DNA of 64,000 nucleotides from positions 1 to 64,000 of the forward strand of contig NZ_BMTV01000024.1 in the NCBI RefSeq assembly GCF_014649855.1, given 5' to 3'. The notes beneath the pieces were generated by a model. The model searched no databases, was not told where the DNA came from, and saw only the letters and a list, made by a program, of their open reading frames with translations. This document shows, in pieces, positions 35,006 to 43,959 of this stretch. The position numbers and the translations under genes are program-made. Every line of letters starts with the position of its first letter. Within the stretch, counting starts at the first letter, position 1. The stretch comes from Streptomyces roseolus. GTDB taxonomy: Bacteria > Actinomycetota > Actinomycetes > Streptomycetales > Streptomycetaceae.

Positions 35006-35419
35006 GCGTCCGAGGTTACGCACCCCCCGCATGCCCCCCGGATGCCTCCTGCGCACCCACTGCGACCGGAACAGCCCCGGGACGGACACCCCGGCCGGAG
35101 CACCGCTCGGTGGCCCCGGGCGCAGGCCCCGGGCACCAGGCGCTCGAAGGACGATGCTCCTTCCGAGCACCCGGCTTTCCCCCCCGTCAGAAGAATCCGG
35201 GCTTCCTGGGGCCGTCGCTCTGGAGGATGTTCTTCGTGTGCTGGTGGCACAGGCGTTTCGAGACCCTGGCCTGCGGAGACGTCGGCGCTGTCGCTCCCGG
35301 AGAGCGAGCCGGCCCGGGAATGGGCCGGATCTTGGTGCACGGTCGAAGTCCCCTGCGAAGCGTCGATCCGCAGCACCCGGGAACGTCGTGGACTCCGCCG
35401 GTCACCCGATGAGCCGGCA
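35006..35419. other. Gap without a gene
   Basis: 414 bases upstream of both the GlxA-type gene and the aldo/keto reductase remnant. A short ORF from ATG 35227 has no recognisable start site or family. Confidence 0.4.
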
Positions 35420-36200
35420 CCCCGGTCGACGTGGCACAGGGAGGCAGCGCCGTCGACGCGGCCTGGGACGCGGGCGTCCGCTGCTTCGACACCGCCCCGC
35501 ACCACACGGGCCCGGCCGCTTCGAGGCGCGCCTGGCACGGCCCTGCGGAACCGCCCGTGCGGCGCGCACGGGCTCTCCGCCAAGGCCGGGCGACCGCTCC
35601 GGCCGGCACAGGAGGCGGGGACGACCTCACCGACGGCTTCGCCGTGCCCGCCACCCACCGTCGCGTCGCCGCCGGCGTGCGCCGCGGCATCCGCGAGAGC
35701 CGGGAACCCCTCGGGCACGACCGCATCGGCATCGTCTGCCTCCACCACCCGGACGACCACGCCGAGGAGGCCCTACCCGGAACCGGAACGGCTGCGCACC
35801 CGGGGCGTGATCGGCGCCATCGGCGCGGGCACGAACCGGACCGGGATGCCGAACCGGTTCGCCCGCGACACGGACGACGACGTGGTGCTGTGCGCAGGCC
35901 GGTCCGCCCTCCTCGACCAGAGCGCCCACGCGGAACTCATGCCCGAGGCGGCGGCACGCGGCAAGTGCGTCGTGATCGGCGGCGTGTTCGACTCCGGCCT
36001 GCTCGCGGAGCCCCGGCCCGGAGCCGCTTTCGACTGCGCCGCCGCGCCCCGGCAGGGCCTGGACCGCGCCCTGCGGCTCCAGGCCCTCGCCGCATGCCAC
36101 GGCGTCCTCCCGCGCGCGAGCCCGCGCCCACCCGGCCCGGGCCGGAGCCACCGGCGAGTCCGCCGGAAGCGGCCCCACCGCCCGGTCCAGGCCGTTTCCT
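35420..36200 (+). pseudogene. Decayed aldo/keto reductase
   Basis: Conserved pieces of the fucose-dehydrogenase-like AKR family appear in order but in alternating frames: SAVDAAWDAGVRCFDTAPH (frame 1, 35430-35500), LSAKAGRPLRP (frame 2), RIGIVCLHHPDDHAEEAL (frame 1, about 35720-35780), then RGVIGAIGAG, DVVLCAGRSALLDQSAH and CVVIGGVFDSGLL (frame 2, to about 36110). At least three frameshifts and a missing N-terminus show an old pseudogene. It is convergent with the phosphatase gene at 36237. Confidence 0.7.
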
Positions 36201-36236
36201 TCGGACCGTCCGAGCGCCTCGGACAGAGGGCACGGT

Positions 36237-37964
36237 TCACGGTGAGGGGGCCCCGGCCAGAGGTACCCGGAGGGCGAGCACGGCCACGTCGTCGTCGTTG
36301 TCGGAGGGACGGGCTTCCATCAGGACGTCGATGAAATTCTCCAACGGGTGGCGGGCGAGGCGGGCGGCGTGGCGGCGCAGTCGGTCCAGTCCGTCGTCGA
36401 TGGGGTGGCTGGGGGACTCGATCAGCCCGTCGGTGTAGAGCACCAGTGTCGACCGGGGCGGCAGCGTGCTGGTGGCGTCGGTGCGGCGGAGGCCGGCCTG
36501 GGCACCGAGCAGGATGCCGTGCCCGCCGGTGAGGTAGCGGGCCCGGCCGTCGTCGGTGACCAGCAGGGGAGGAGGGTGGCCGGCGTTCGTCCAGTGCAGC
36601 TGCCACTGCCCGCCGGTCCGGGGCTGGAGCCGGCCCAGGACCATCGTCGCCATGCCGACATCGGTGATGTGGGGCAGGGACCGGTCGAAGCGGTCGACGA
36701 TGACGCTCGGCGGTTCCTGCTGGGACCAGGCGTAGGCGCGCAGGATGTTGCGCAGCTGGGCCATGCCGGCCGCGGCGTCCAGATCGTGTCCGGCGACATC
36801 GCCGATCACCAGGGCGAGCGCCTGGTCGGGCAGGCGGAAGACGTCGTACCAGTCTCCGCCCACTTGGGAGGCGTAGGGGGCGGAGAGGTAGCGGGCGTTC
36901 ATCTCCAGGCCGGGCACGCTCGGCAGCTGCGGCAGCAGGTGGCGTTGCATGGTGTCGGCGACCTTGCGCTGACGCTGGTAGAGGCGGGCGTTGTCCAGCG
37001 CCAGACCGGCCCGGCGGGTGATGTCCTCGAGGAGCGGGATCTCGGCGGTGGTGAACGGCTCGGGCTGCCTGGACCGGCCCAGGGTGAGCGCGCCGAGAAC
37101 CTCGCGCAGGCCCCGGATGGGGGCGATGACCGCGGAGTGCATGCCGGTGGCGTCGAAGAGCCTGCGCTGTTCGATGGCGATGTGGGTGTCGGGCGGCCCT
37201 TGATACGTCTGGGGGGTCGCCAAGGTGGAGCCGGCACCGCGCAGCGCGCGGGACAGCGGCAGCGGAGAGGTCTCGGGGACGGAGAGCAGGGTTCCTTGCA
37301 GGTCCTGTCTGCGGGTGACGCCCTCCTCGTCACCGTGGGCGACGAGGGTGCGCTGGACATGGCCGCTCTCCGTGATCAGGTCGACCGCCATCCAGTCGGC
37401 CAGCATGGGGATGACCAGCCCGACCAGCCGGTCCAGCGCCTCGTTGACATCGAGGGTGGCCGTCAGCTGCGTGGTGGTCTCGGCCAGCAGTGCCAGCCGC
37501 TCCAGCTCGGGCAGCAGCCCTGTGTGGAGGGTGGACGCCGGCAGGGAGACACCGGCCGGGTCGTACGCGTGGAAGACCACCAGGGCCCCGGTCTCCCGGG
37601 GGGTGAAGCGCAAGGGGGTCACCAGCCAGGACGCGGTCAGCAGCGTGCCGTCCCCGCGTGCGAAGAAGCCCTGTTTTTCCTGGCGTGCCTGGCCGCCGAT
37701 GAAGGCTTCCATGATCGAGCACTGGCTGCGCGGCATGCGCGTTCCGTTGGCCTGGCGGTGAAGGAGGTCGTGCGCGTCCTGCCCCAGCGCTTCGTCCGCG
37801 CTGCGGCCGAGCAGCATCTCGGCCTGCGCGTTCATGGCGACCAGAGCCCAGTCGGCGTCCACGGCGTAGGCCCCGGCGCCCAGCCGGTCCAGCGCCCCGC
37901 CCAGCAGACGCTGCAGCATGGCCAACCGCTCACGAGGGCTCACCGGACCCGTCGTGTCGTTCAT
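36237..37964 (-). CDS. PAS-GAF-SpoIIE protein phosphatase
   Basis: 575 residues, cytoplasmic. PAS about 20-125, GAF about 165-330 (LTATLDVNEALDRLVGLVIP start), and a PP2C/SpoIIE domain about 345-570 with VGGDWYDVF, VIGDVAGHD and LVLYTDGLIE metal-binding motifs. Such Rsb-type phosphatases act on anti-sigma-factor antagonists; no HATPase domain is attached. ATG 37964 has GGAGGTGCGGGG upstream. The partner switch proteins are not nearby. Confidence 0.9.
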   Translation of the reverse strand: MNDTTGPVSPRERLAMLQRLLGGALDRLGAGAYAVDADWALVAMNAQAEMLLGRSADEALGQDAHDLLHRQANGTRMPRSQCSIMEAFIGGQARQEKQGFFARGDGTLLTASWLVTPLRFTPRETGALVVFHAYDPAGVSLPASTLHTGLLPELERLALLAETTTQLTATLDVNEALDRLVGLVIPMLADWMAVDLITESGHVQRTLVAHGDEEGVTRRQDLQGTLLSVPETSPLPLSRALRGAGSTLATPQTYQGPPDTHIAIEQRRLFDATGMHSAVIAPIRGLREVLGALTLGRSRQPEPFTTAEIPLLEDITRRAGLALDNARLYQRQRKVADTMQRHLLPQLPSVPGLEMNARYLSAPYASQVGGDWYDVFRLPDQALALVIGDVAGHDLDAAAGMAQLRNILRAYAWSQQEPPSVIVDRFDRSLPHITDVGMATMVLGRLQPRTGGQWQLHWTNAGHPPPLLVTDDGRARYLTGGHGILLGAQAGLRRTDATSTLPPRSTLVLYTDGLIESPSHPIDDGLDRLRRHAARLARHPLENFIDVLMEARPSDNDDDVAVLALRVPLAGAPSP

Positions 37965-38677
37965 CCCCGCACCTCCACGCTCCGGAAAGGCCAGTGCGCC
38001 CGGCACCCGGCCCCGGGCCGGACGGCGGGACCGGCCACGGCACCGGCAACCGCGCACGGACGCGGCGCTGCCGCTGCTCAGGGACGGCTGGGTAACACAG
38101 GAACCGTACACGCTGAGTATCGGCGACCACGTACGGCGCCCACGCGGCCATAGGAGTGTGGGCCGAGCTGCCGGGGCCGCGAGCGGTGCCCTGTCGCCGA
38201 CGACCGGATGATCCGAAGGGAACGGTCTCAGGGCTGTCCCCCCCTTCCCGGCGTGGGCCTGACCGGTCATTCGTAGGATCGGAGGGCCGGGGGCTCCGGG
38301 TACGGCTGTGAGGGCTGAGCCGCTGGACACCACCCGGGCGGCCGCCGACCTCCACGCGCACCGCAACACCTCGTACCCCTCCGCCCGGCGGACTCGAGCG
38401 GCTCCGGACCGACCGACCGCACGTCGCCTCCGCTCGCCCGGCCCCACCAGCGCGGAGCAGGCAAGTGCGCATCCGGAGGCAGGGGCGGCGTGCACCGGCG
38501 GACGCCGGTGCACGCCGGTGTCCATCGCGTCGTGCGCGTGCCTCCACGCACCTCCGGAGAGCTCCGTGCGCTCTACCGGTGCCCGCGGGGCGACGGAAAG
38601 GATGAGCGCACCGCGGACGAACCAGGTGATCCGCGCCCCCTGTCCTCGGCCGGGCGGGCAAGCGGCGGAAGGAGCTC
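37965..38677. other. Intergenic region upstream of the furan operon, with a hairpin
   Basis: 713 bases between divergent genes. No gene recognised. A perfect 10-bp inverted repeat GTGCACCGGC-GGAC-GCCGGTGCAC (38490-38513) lies about 165 bases before the MfnB-like gene and may be an operator or leader hairpin. Confidence 0.4.
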
Positions 38678-39436
38678 ATGGTGTTGCTTCTCATCTCCCC
38701 GGACGGTGTGGAGGAAGCCCTCGACTGTGCGAAGGCTGCGGAACACCTGGACATCGTCGACGTCAAGAAGCCCGACGAGGGCTCTCTGGGCGCCAACTTC
38801 CCGTGGGTCATCCGGGAGATCCGCGACGCGGTGCCGACGGACAAGCCGGTGTCCGCCACCGTGGGGGACGTGCCGTACAAGCCCGGCACGGTGGCGCAGG
38901 CCGCGCTCGGCGCGGTCGTCTCCGGCGCCACGTACATCAAGGTCGGCCTGTACGGCTGTACGACTCCCGAGCAGGGCGTCGAGGTCATGCGGGCGGTCGT
39001 CCGTGCGGTGAAGGACCACCGCCCCGAGGCGCTCGTGGTCGCCTCGGGCTACGCCGACGCCCACCGCGTCGGCTGCGTCAACCCGCTCGCCCTGCCCGAC
39101 ATCGCCGCCCGCGCCGGTGCCGACGCGGCCATGCTGGACACCGCGATCAAGGACGGCACACGGCTCTTCGACCACGTTCCGCCCGACGCCTGCGCCGAGT
39201 TCGTCCGGCGCGCCCACGCGTCCGGTCTGCTCGCCGCCCTCGCGGGCAGCGTCAAACAGGCCGATCTCGGTCCGCTGACCCGCATCGGCACGGACATCGT
39301 GGGCGTGCGGGGAGCGGTCTGTGCCGGCGGCGACCGCAACGTCGGGAGGATCCAGCCGCATCTGGTCGCTGCCTTCCGGGCCGAGATGGACCGGCAGGCC
39401 CGGGAACACGCCGTCGGCACCCCGGCCGTGAGCTGA
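38678..39436 (+). CDS. MfnB-like (5-formylfuran-3-yl)methyl phosphate synthase
   Basis: 252-residue TIM-barrel enzyme (PF04476). In methanogens MfnB condenses two glyceraldehyde 3-phosphates into a furan phosphate, the first step of methanofuran synthesis. The MfnB active-site residues as I recall them for the Methanocaldococcus enzyme all appear at a constant offset of three: D28 and K30 in VDVKKPDEGSLGANFPW, K88 in YIKVGLYG, D154 and K158 in MLDTAIKDG. This argues for a working synthase. ATG 38678 has AAGGAG upstream. It heads a four-gene operon with aldehyde dehydrogenase, alcohol dehydrogenase and methyltransferase. Methanofuran itself is not expected in Streptomyces, so a furan natural product or signal is likelier. 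Confidence 0.88.
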   Translation: MVLLLISPDGVEEALDCAKAAEHLDIVDVKKPDEGSLGANFPWVIREIRDAVPTDKPVSATVGDVPYKPGTVAQAALGAVVSGATYIKVGLYGCTTPEQGVEVMRAVVRAVKDHRPEALVVASGYADAHRVGCVNPLALPDIAARAGADAAMLDTAIKDGTRLFDHVPPDACAEFVRRAHASGLLAALAGSVKQADLGPLTRIGTDIVGVRGAVCAGGDRNVGRIQPHLVAAFRAEMDRQAREHAVGTPAVS

Positions 39437-39444
39437 CCGCCCGG

Positions 39445-40854
39445 ATGCCGACACCAGAAGCCGATCGCGCCCCCGGGCGTCGTGCCGCACGCTTCGCCGT
39501 CGTCGACCCGGCCACCGGGGAGGCCTTCGACGAGGCCCCCGACCAGCAGCCGGACGAGGTGGACGAGGTGGTCGCCCGGGCCGAGCGGGCCTGGCGCGGC
39601 TGGCGTGCCGACCGTGTCGTTCGCACCACCGCCCTGCGCGCCGCCGCCGACGCCGTGGAAACGGCGGGCGACGACCTCGCCCGGCTGCTCACGCGGGAAC
39701 AGGGCAAGCCCCTGGACGAGGCGTACGCCGAAATCGCCCGTACGGCGGCCCGGCTGCGCTACTTCGCCGGCCTGGCCCCCAGGACCCGTCGGATCGACGA
39801 CGGCCGACCCGTGCACAGCGAGGTCCGCTGGCGGCCCGTCGGGCCCGTCGCCGCGATCGTGCCGTGGAACTTTCCGCTCCAGCTCGCGGCGGCGAAGTTC
39901 GCGCCCGCCCTCGCGGCCGGCAACACCGTGATCCTCAAGCCGTCCCCTCACACCCCCCTCGCCACCCGACTGCTCGGCCGCGTCCTCGCCACCGTCCTGC
40001 CCGAGGACGTCCTGACCGTCGTCACAGGCCGAGAGCCCCTCGGTGCCCGTCTGGCCGCCCACCCGGGCATCCGTCACGTCACCTTCACCGGCTCGGTGCC
40101 GACCGGCCGGGCCGTCGCCGAGGGCGCGGCGGCCTCGCTCGCCCGGGTCACCCTGGAACTGGGCGGCAACGACGCCGCCGTCCTCCTGGACGACGTCGAC
40201 GTCGACCGGATCGCGGACCGGCTGTTCTGGGCCGCGTTCCGCAACTGCGGGCAGGTCTGCATGGCGGTCAAACGCGTCTATGCCCCCGCCCGCCTCCACG
40301 CCGAGGTCGTCGAAGCCCTCGCCCAGCGCGCGAAGACCGTCCCGGTCGGATCCGGACTCGACCCGGCCACCCGGATCGGTCCGGTCAACAACGCTCCCCA
40401 GCTGGCCCGGGTCGAGCAGGTCACACGACAGGCCCTCGCGGACGGCGCCCGGGCCGCGGCCGGCGGCCACCGACTCGACGGAGCGGGGTACTTCTTCGCT
40501 CCCACGGTCCTCAGCGACGTCCCGCCCGAGAGCCCGGTGGTGACCGGGGAACAGTTCGGACCGGTCCTGCCGGTACTGCCGTACCGGAGCCTCGACGAGG
40601 CCCTCGACGCGGCCAACGGCACCGGCTTCGGACTGGGCGGCTCCGTCTGGGGCACCGATCTCGACCGGGCCGAGGCGGTGGCCGACCGGCTGGAATGCGG
40701 CACGGCCTGGATCAACCACCACGCCGAACTCTCCCTGGCCCAGCCCTTCGCGGGCGTGAAGGACAGTGGCGTCGGTGTCGCAGGCGGCCCGTGGGGCCTC
40801 TACGGCAACCTCCGGCCGTTCGTCGTCCACCGGCCGCGTGAGGAGGAGGCGTGA
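39445..40854 (+). CDS. Aldehyde dehydrogenase of the furan operon
   Basis: 469-residue NAD(P)-dependent aldehyde dehydrogenase. Catalytic C272 (NCGQVCM), general base E238 (LELGGND), N142 (PWNFP) and FTGSVPTGR are all present. It starts 8 bases after the MfnB-like stop and overlaps the next gene as GTGA. The MfnB product is an aromatic aldehyde, so oxidation of the formyl group (or of an aldehyde made by the alcohol dehydrogenase) to a furan carboxylate is the likely reaction; this is inferred from the operon. Confidence 0.9.
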   Translation: MPTPEADRAPGRRAARFAVVDPATGEAFDEAPDQQPDEVDEVVARAERAWRGWRADRVVRTTALRAAADAVETAGDDLARLLTREQGKPLDEAYAEIARTAARLRYFAGLAPRTRRIDDGRPVHSEVRWRPVGPVAAIVPWNFPLQLAAAKFAPALAAGNTVILKPSPHTPLATRLLGRVLATVLPEDVLTVVTGREPLGARLAAHPGIRHVTFTGSVPTGRAVAEGAAASLARVTLELGGNDAAVLLDDVDVDRIADRLFWAAFRNCGQVCMAVKRVYAPARLHAEVVEALAQRAKTVPVGSGLDPATRIGPVNNAPQLARVEQVTRQALADGARAAAGGHRLDGAGYFFAPTVLSDVPPESPVVTGEQFGPVLPVLPYRSLDEALDAANGTGFGLGGSVWGTDLDRAEAVADRLECGTAWINHHAELSLAQPFAGVKDSGVGVAGGPWGLYGNLRPFVVHRPREEEA

Positions 40855-41963
40855 CGATGAGGTTCCAGGCGGCCGTGCTGCGCTCTTACGAGGACCCGTT
40901 CACGATCGAGGAAGTGACCCTGGGTGCGGAACCCGGCCCCGGCGAGATCCTGGTGGAGATCGCGGGAGCCGGGATGTGCCGTACCGACCTCGCGGTACGG
41001 CGGTCTGCCGGCCGCAGCCCGCTCCCGGCGGTCCTCGGCCACGAGGGCGCCGGAGTCGTGGTGGCGACAGGCGGTGGCCCCGGTGCCGCGCCCGAGGTCG
41101 GCGACCACGTCGTGCTGAGCTTCGACTCCTGCGGACACTGCCGGAGCTGCCGTGCCGCGGCCCCCGCCTACTGCGACTCCTTCGCCTCCCTCAACCTCTT
41201 CGGGGGGCGCGAGGAGGATCCGCCGCGACTCGCCGACGCGACCGGAAAGGGCCTCGCTCCCCGGTGGTTCGGCCAGTCCTCCTTCGCGGCGTACGCGCTC
41301 GTCCAGGCCCGCAACGCAGTCCGGGTCGACCCCGCCCTGCCGGTCGAACTGCTCGGGCCGCTGGGCTGCGGCTTCCTCACCGGTGCCGGAGCCGTACTGA
41401 ACACCTTTGCGGCAGGACCCGGCGACACCCTCGTGGTCCTCGGCGCGGGGGCCGTGGGCCTGGCCGCCGTGATGGCGGCCACCGCCGCCGGCGTGCGGAC
41501 CGTGGCCGCCGACCGCCGTCCCGAGCGGCTGGACCTGGCCGAGCGGTTCGGTGCGACCCCGCTGTCCGCCGGATCGCACGGACTCCCCGAACGGATCCGC
41601 CGGCTGACCGACGGCGGAGCCCAGTACGTCCTGGACACCACGGCCTCGGCCCCGCTCATCAACGACGCGCTCCGGGCACTGCGTCCCACCGGCACACTCG
41701 GCCTCGTGGCACGCCTCCACAGCCGGCTGACGCTCGAACCGGGCACGCTCGACCGGGGCCGGGGCATCCGCCACATCTGCGAAGGCGACGCGGTACCCGG
41801 ACTGCTGATACCCCGGCTGATCGGCCTGTGGCAGGCCGGCCGCTTCCCCTTCGACCAGCTGATCCGCACCTACCCGCTGGCCGACGTCAACGAGGCCGAA
41901 CGCGACTGCGACGCCGGCCGCGTGGTCAAACCCGTCCTGCTGCCGGAAAGAAGAGACCGATGA
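40851..41963 (+). CDS. Zinc-dependent alcohol dehydrogenase (aryl-alcohol type)
   Basis: 370-residue medium-chain dehydrogenase. Catalytic zinc ligands in GMCRTDLAV and LGHEGAGVV, structural-zinc cysteines CGHCRSCRAAAPAYC (four Cys with the usual spacing), and a nucleotide-binding VVLGAGAVGLAAV. The overall pattern resembles benzyl/aryl-alcohol dehydrogenases, which fits a hydroxymethylfuran substrate. GTG 40851 overlaps the previous stop; ATG 40857 is a second option. The stop overlaps the methyltransferase start. Confidence 0.9.
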   Translation: MTMRFQAAVLRSYEDPFTIEEVTLGAEPGPGEILVEIAGAGMCRTDLAVRRSAGRSPLPAVLGHEGAGVVVATGGGPGAAPEVGDHVVLSFDSCGHCRSCRAAAPAYCDSFASLNLFGGREEDPPRLADATGKGLAPRWFGQSSFAAYALVQARNAVRVDPALPVELLGPLGCGFLTGAGAVLNTFAAGPGDTLVVLGAGAVGLAAVMAATAAGVRTVAADRRPERLDLAERFGATPLSAGSHGLPERIRRLTDGGAQYVLDTTASAPLINDALRALRPTGTLGLVARLHSRLTLEPGTLDRGRGIRHICEGDAVPGLLIPRLIGLWQAGRFPFDQLIRTYPLADVNEAERDCDAGRVVKPVLLPERRDR

Positions 41964-42955
41964 GCGAAACCTCCCTCACCGAGGAGTCCCCCCATCCGGC
42001 CACCGGAGGAGAAACGACCACCGGAGGAGAAACGACCACCGGAGGAGAAACGGCCGCCACGGCGAGTCGGCCGGCCGATGCGGAAGGCGTGGACGGAGGT
42101 GTGGGGCTGACCGCCCTCCTGGTCGCCGCGGCCCGGGCGATCGAGACCCACCGCCACGACAGCCTGGCCCAGGACGTTCACGCCGAACACTTCGTACGTG
42201 CGGCCCCGGCGTGCGTGGACTGGCCGGTACGCATCGAGCAGGTCCCGGAAGGGGACGACGACCCGCTGTGGGGCAGGTTCGCCCGCTACTTCGGGCTGCG
42301 GACCCGGGTCCTCGACGACTTCGTCCTCGGGGCGGTCCACGACGGCGCCCGTCAAGTGGTCCTGCTGGGCGCGGGACTCGACACGCGTGCCTTCCGGCTG
42401 GAACTACCGTCCGAGTGCGTCGTCTTCGAGATCGACAGGGCGGGCGTGCTGGCCTTCAAGCAGCAGGTGCTCACGAACCTGTCGGCCGCCCCGAGGGCGA
42501 AGCGCGTCCCGGTGCCGGCCGACCTGCGCGAGGACTGGGTCACCGCGCTGACCTCCACCGGCTTCGACCCGGCCGCACCGAGCGTCTGGCTGGCCGAGGG
42601 GCTGCTCTTCTACCTGCCGGGCCCCGTCGAGACGCACCTCGTCGACAGGGTGGACCGGCTGACCACCGGGGGCAGTGCCCTGGCCTTCGAGGCCAAGCTG
42701 GAGAAGGACCTGCTGGCGTACCGCGACAGCGCGATCTACACGGCGACGCGGGAGCGGATCGGGATCGACCTGCTCGACCTGTTCGACCTGGGACCACGCC
42801 CCGACTCGGCCGGTCACCTGACGGCCAGGGGCTGGTCCACGTCGGTGCGCACCCCCTTCGACTTCACCCGCCGGCACGGACGCGGTCCGCTTCCCGAGCC
42901 GAACGACGCCCTGGAGGGGAACCGGTGGGTCTTCGCCCACAAGCCCGGACCGTGA
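41960..42955 (+). CDS. SAM-dependent methyltransferase (PPM/LCMT type)
   Basis: 331 residues. The SAM motif is VVLLGAGLDTRAFRL (about 133-147), followed by FEIDRAG and VWLAEGLLFYLP, typical of the leucine-carboxyl-methyltransferase-like group common in actinobacteria. These enzymes often methylate carboxylates or hydroxyls of small molecules, so a furan carboxylate is a reasonable but unproven substrate. Residues 16-33 are a repeat of TGGETT units. ATG overlaps the dehydrogenase stop as ATGA. It is the last gene of the operon. Confidence 0.88.
   Translation: MSETSLTEESPHPATGGETTTGGETTTGGETAATASRPADAEGVDGGVGLTALLVAAARAIETHRHDSLAQDVHAEHFVRAAPACVDWPVRIEQVPEGDDDPLWGRFARYFGLRTRVLDDFVLGAVHDGARQVVLLGAGLDTRAFRLELPSECVVFEIDRAGVLAFKQQVLTNLSAAPRAKRVPVPADLREDWVTALTSTGFDPAAPSVWLAEGLLFYLPGPVETHLVDRVDRLTTGGSALAFEAKLEKDLLAYRDSAIYTATRERIGIDLLDLFDLGPRPDSAGHLTARGWSTSVRTPFDFTRRHGRGPLPEPNDALEGNRWVFAHKPGP
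42001..42054 (+). repeat. 18-bp coding tandem repeat, three units
   Basis: CACCGGAGGAGAAACGAC occurs twice exactly and a third time with one change, within the 5' end of the methyltransferase gene. It encodes TGGETT units in a disordered N-terminus and preserves the frame. Each unit also contains a GGAGGAG core. Confidence 0.85.
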
Positions 42956-43033
42956 CGCCCGCGGGCCCGCCGGTGCGCCCCGGGACGGCCGTCGCCGCCC
43001 CGGGACCCTCCCGACCGGACCGTGCCGTACGGC

Positions 43034-43567
43034 TCATACGGCCGGGGCGCCCACCAGCTGGTCGCCGGGAATCCCGGCCAGGTCCGGTGCGTAGTAGTCC
43101 TCGATGCCGGCGGCCCACGTGGCCACGGTGATGCGGTCCGCGTCGTCCGGGCCGAAGGCGTCGAAGAGCGCGTGGATGTTCGCCTCCTCGAAGCCGATCG
43201 CCGTCATCAGCGACAGGAAGAGCGGGCGCTCGATCAGCCCGTCCCCGTCCGGGTCGCCGAGGACGGAGAGCGCCCTGGCGAACTCGGTGACCGTCGGACC
43301 GAAGCGCTGGGGGTCGAGTACGAAGGGGCGGAACTCCTCGACGGTGATCACGCCGTCGCCGTTGGCGTCCAGCTCGGTGGCCAGTGTCGTCCAGTAGCGG
43401 CGGAACGCGGCCCGGATGGCTTGCCTGGCATCGGCGTTCGAGGCGACCGCCGCCTCCAGAACGCGTTCCGTCATGAGGTCGAAGTCGCCGGAGTCGATGA
43501 CTCCGTTGCCGTTGGCGTCGAAGAGGGAGAAGACCAGCTCGACCCGCTTGGCGGCCTCAGCGCGCAT
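43034..43567 (-). CDS. EF-hand calcium-binding protein
   Basis: 177 residues with EF-hand loops FDANGNGVIDSGDF (about 18-31), LDANGDGVITVEEF (about 63-76) and GDPDGDGLIERPLF (about 106-119), and a degenerate fourth. It is a paralogue in type of the protein at 17539, with a similar layout. ATG 43567 is preceded by AGGTGAC; the frame is open upstream but has no better site. It is convergent with the furan operon's methyltransferase. Confidence 0.87.
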   Translation of the reverse strand: MRAEAAKRVELVFSLFDANGNGVIDSGDFDLMTERVLEAAVASNADARQAIRAAFRRYWTTLATELDANGDGVITVEEFRPFVLDPQRFGPTVTEFARALSVLGDPDGDGLIERPLFLSLMTAIGFEEANIHALFDAFGPDDADRITVATWAAGIEDYYAPDLAGIPGDQLVGAPAV

Positions 43568-43959
43568 GCCCGTCACCTGTCTCGTGCGGCCCGCCGGTGG
43601 CGGGCCTGGCTCGATGATTGCTTCCAGGTAACCGCACCGGGGGGAGGGCCGTGGCGGTGCGGCGGTCGCGAGTACCCGAAGGAGTGAGTTCGCCGGCCGT
43701 CGGCCCGGGCGGCTCGGACCGGGCACCCACGGTCCGGGGCGATGCCCTCCGCTTTCCCCGGCGGGTCTCGCCCACCGCCAGGGTCGTGGGGGCACGACGC
43801 GCCGTCCGCTTCGGCGCCGTCCCACCGCGCACGATCTCGGACACCTCGTGCAGCGCCTCTCGACGAGCCTCGCCCAAGGCCGGGCCTCGGCCGCCTCCGC
43901 CCCCGTGACCAGGCCGGCGAACCGACCGTCGGACCGTCACGACGGGGACCGTCGCGGTC
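43568..43959. other. Gap without a recognised gene
   Basis: 392 GC-rich bases. Only shadow frames were seen. Confidence 0.5.

Noticed and set aside
35227..35412. Small ORF beginning MFFVCWWHRRF
   Set aside because: No ribosome site near the ATG and no known leader or peptide family.
38308..39444. Extension of the aldehyde dehydrogenase frame upstream to 38308
   Set aside because: That stretch overlaps the well-supported MfnB-like gene in another frame and has no conserved content; ATG 39445 is the natural start.
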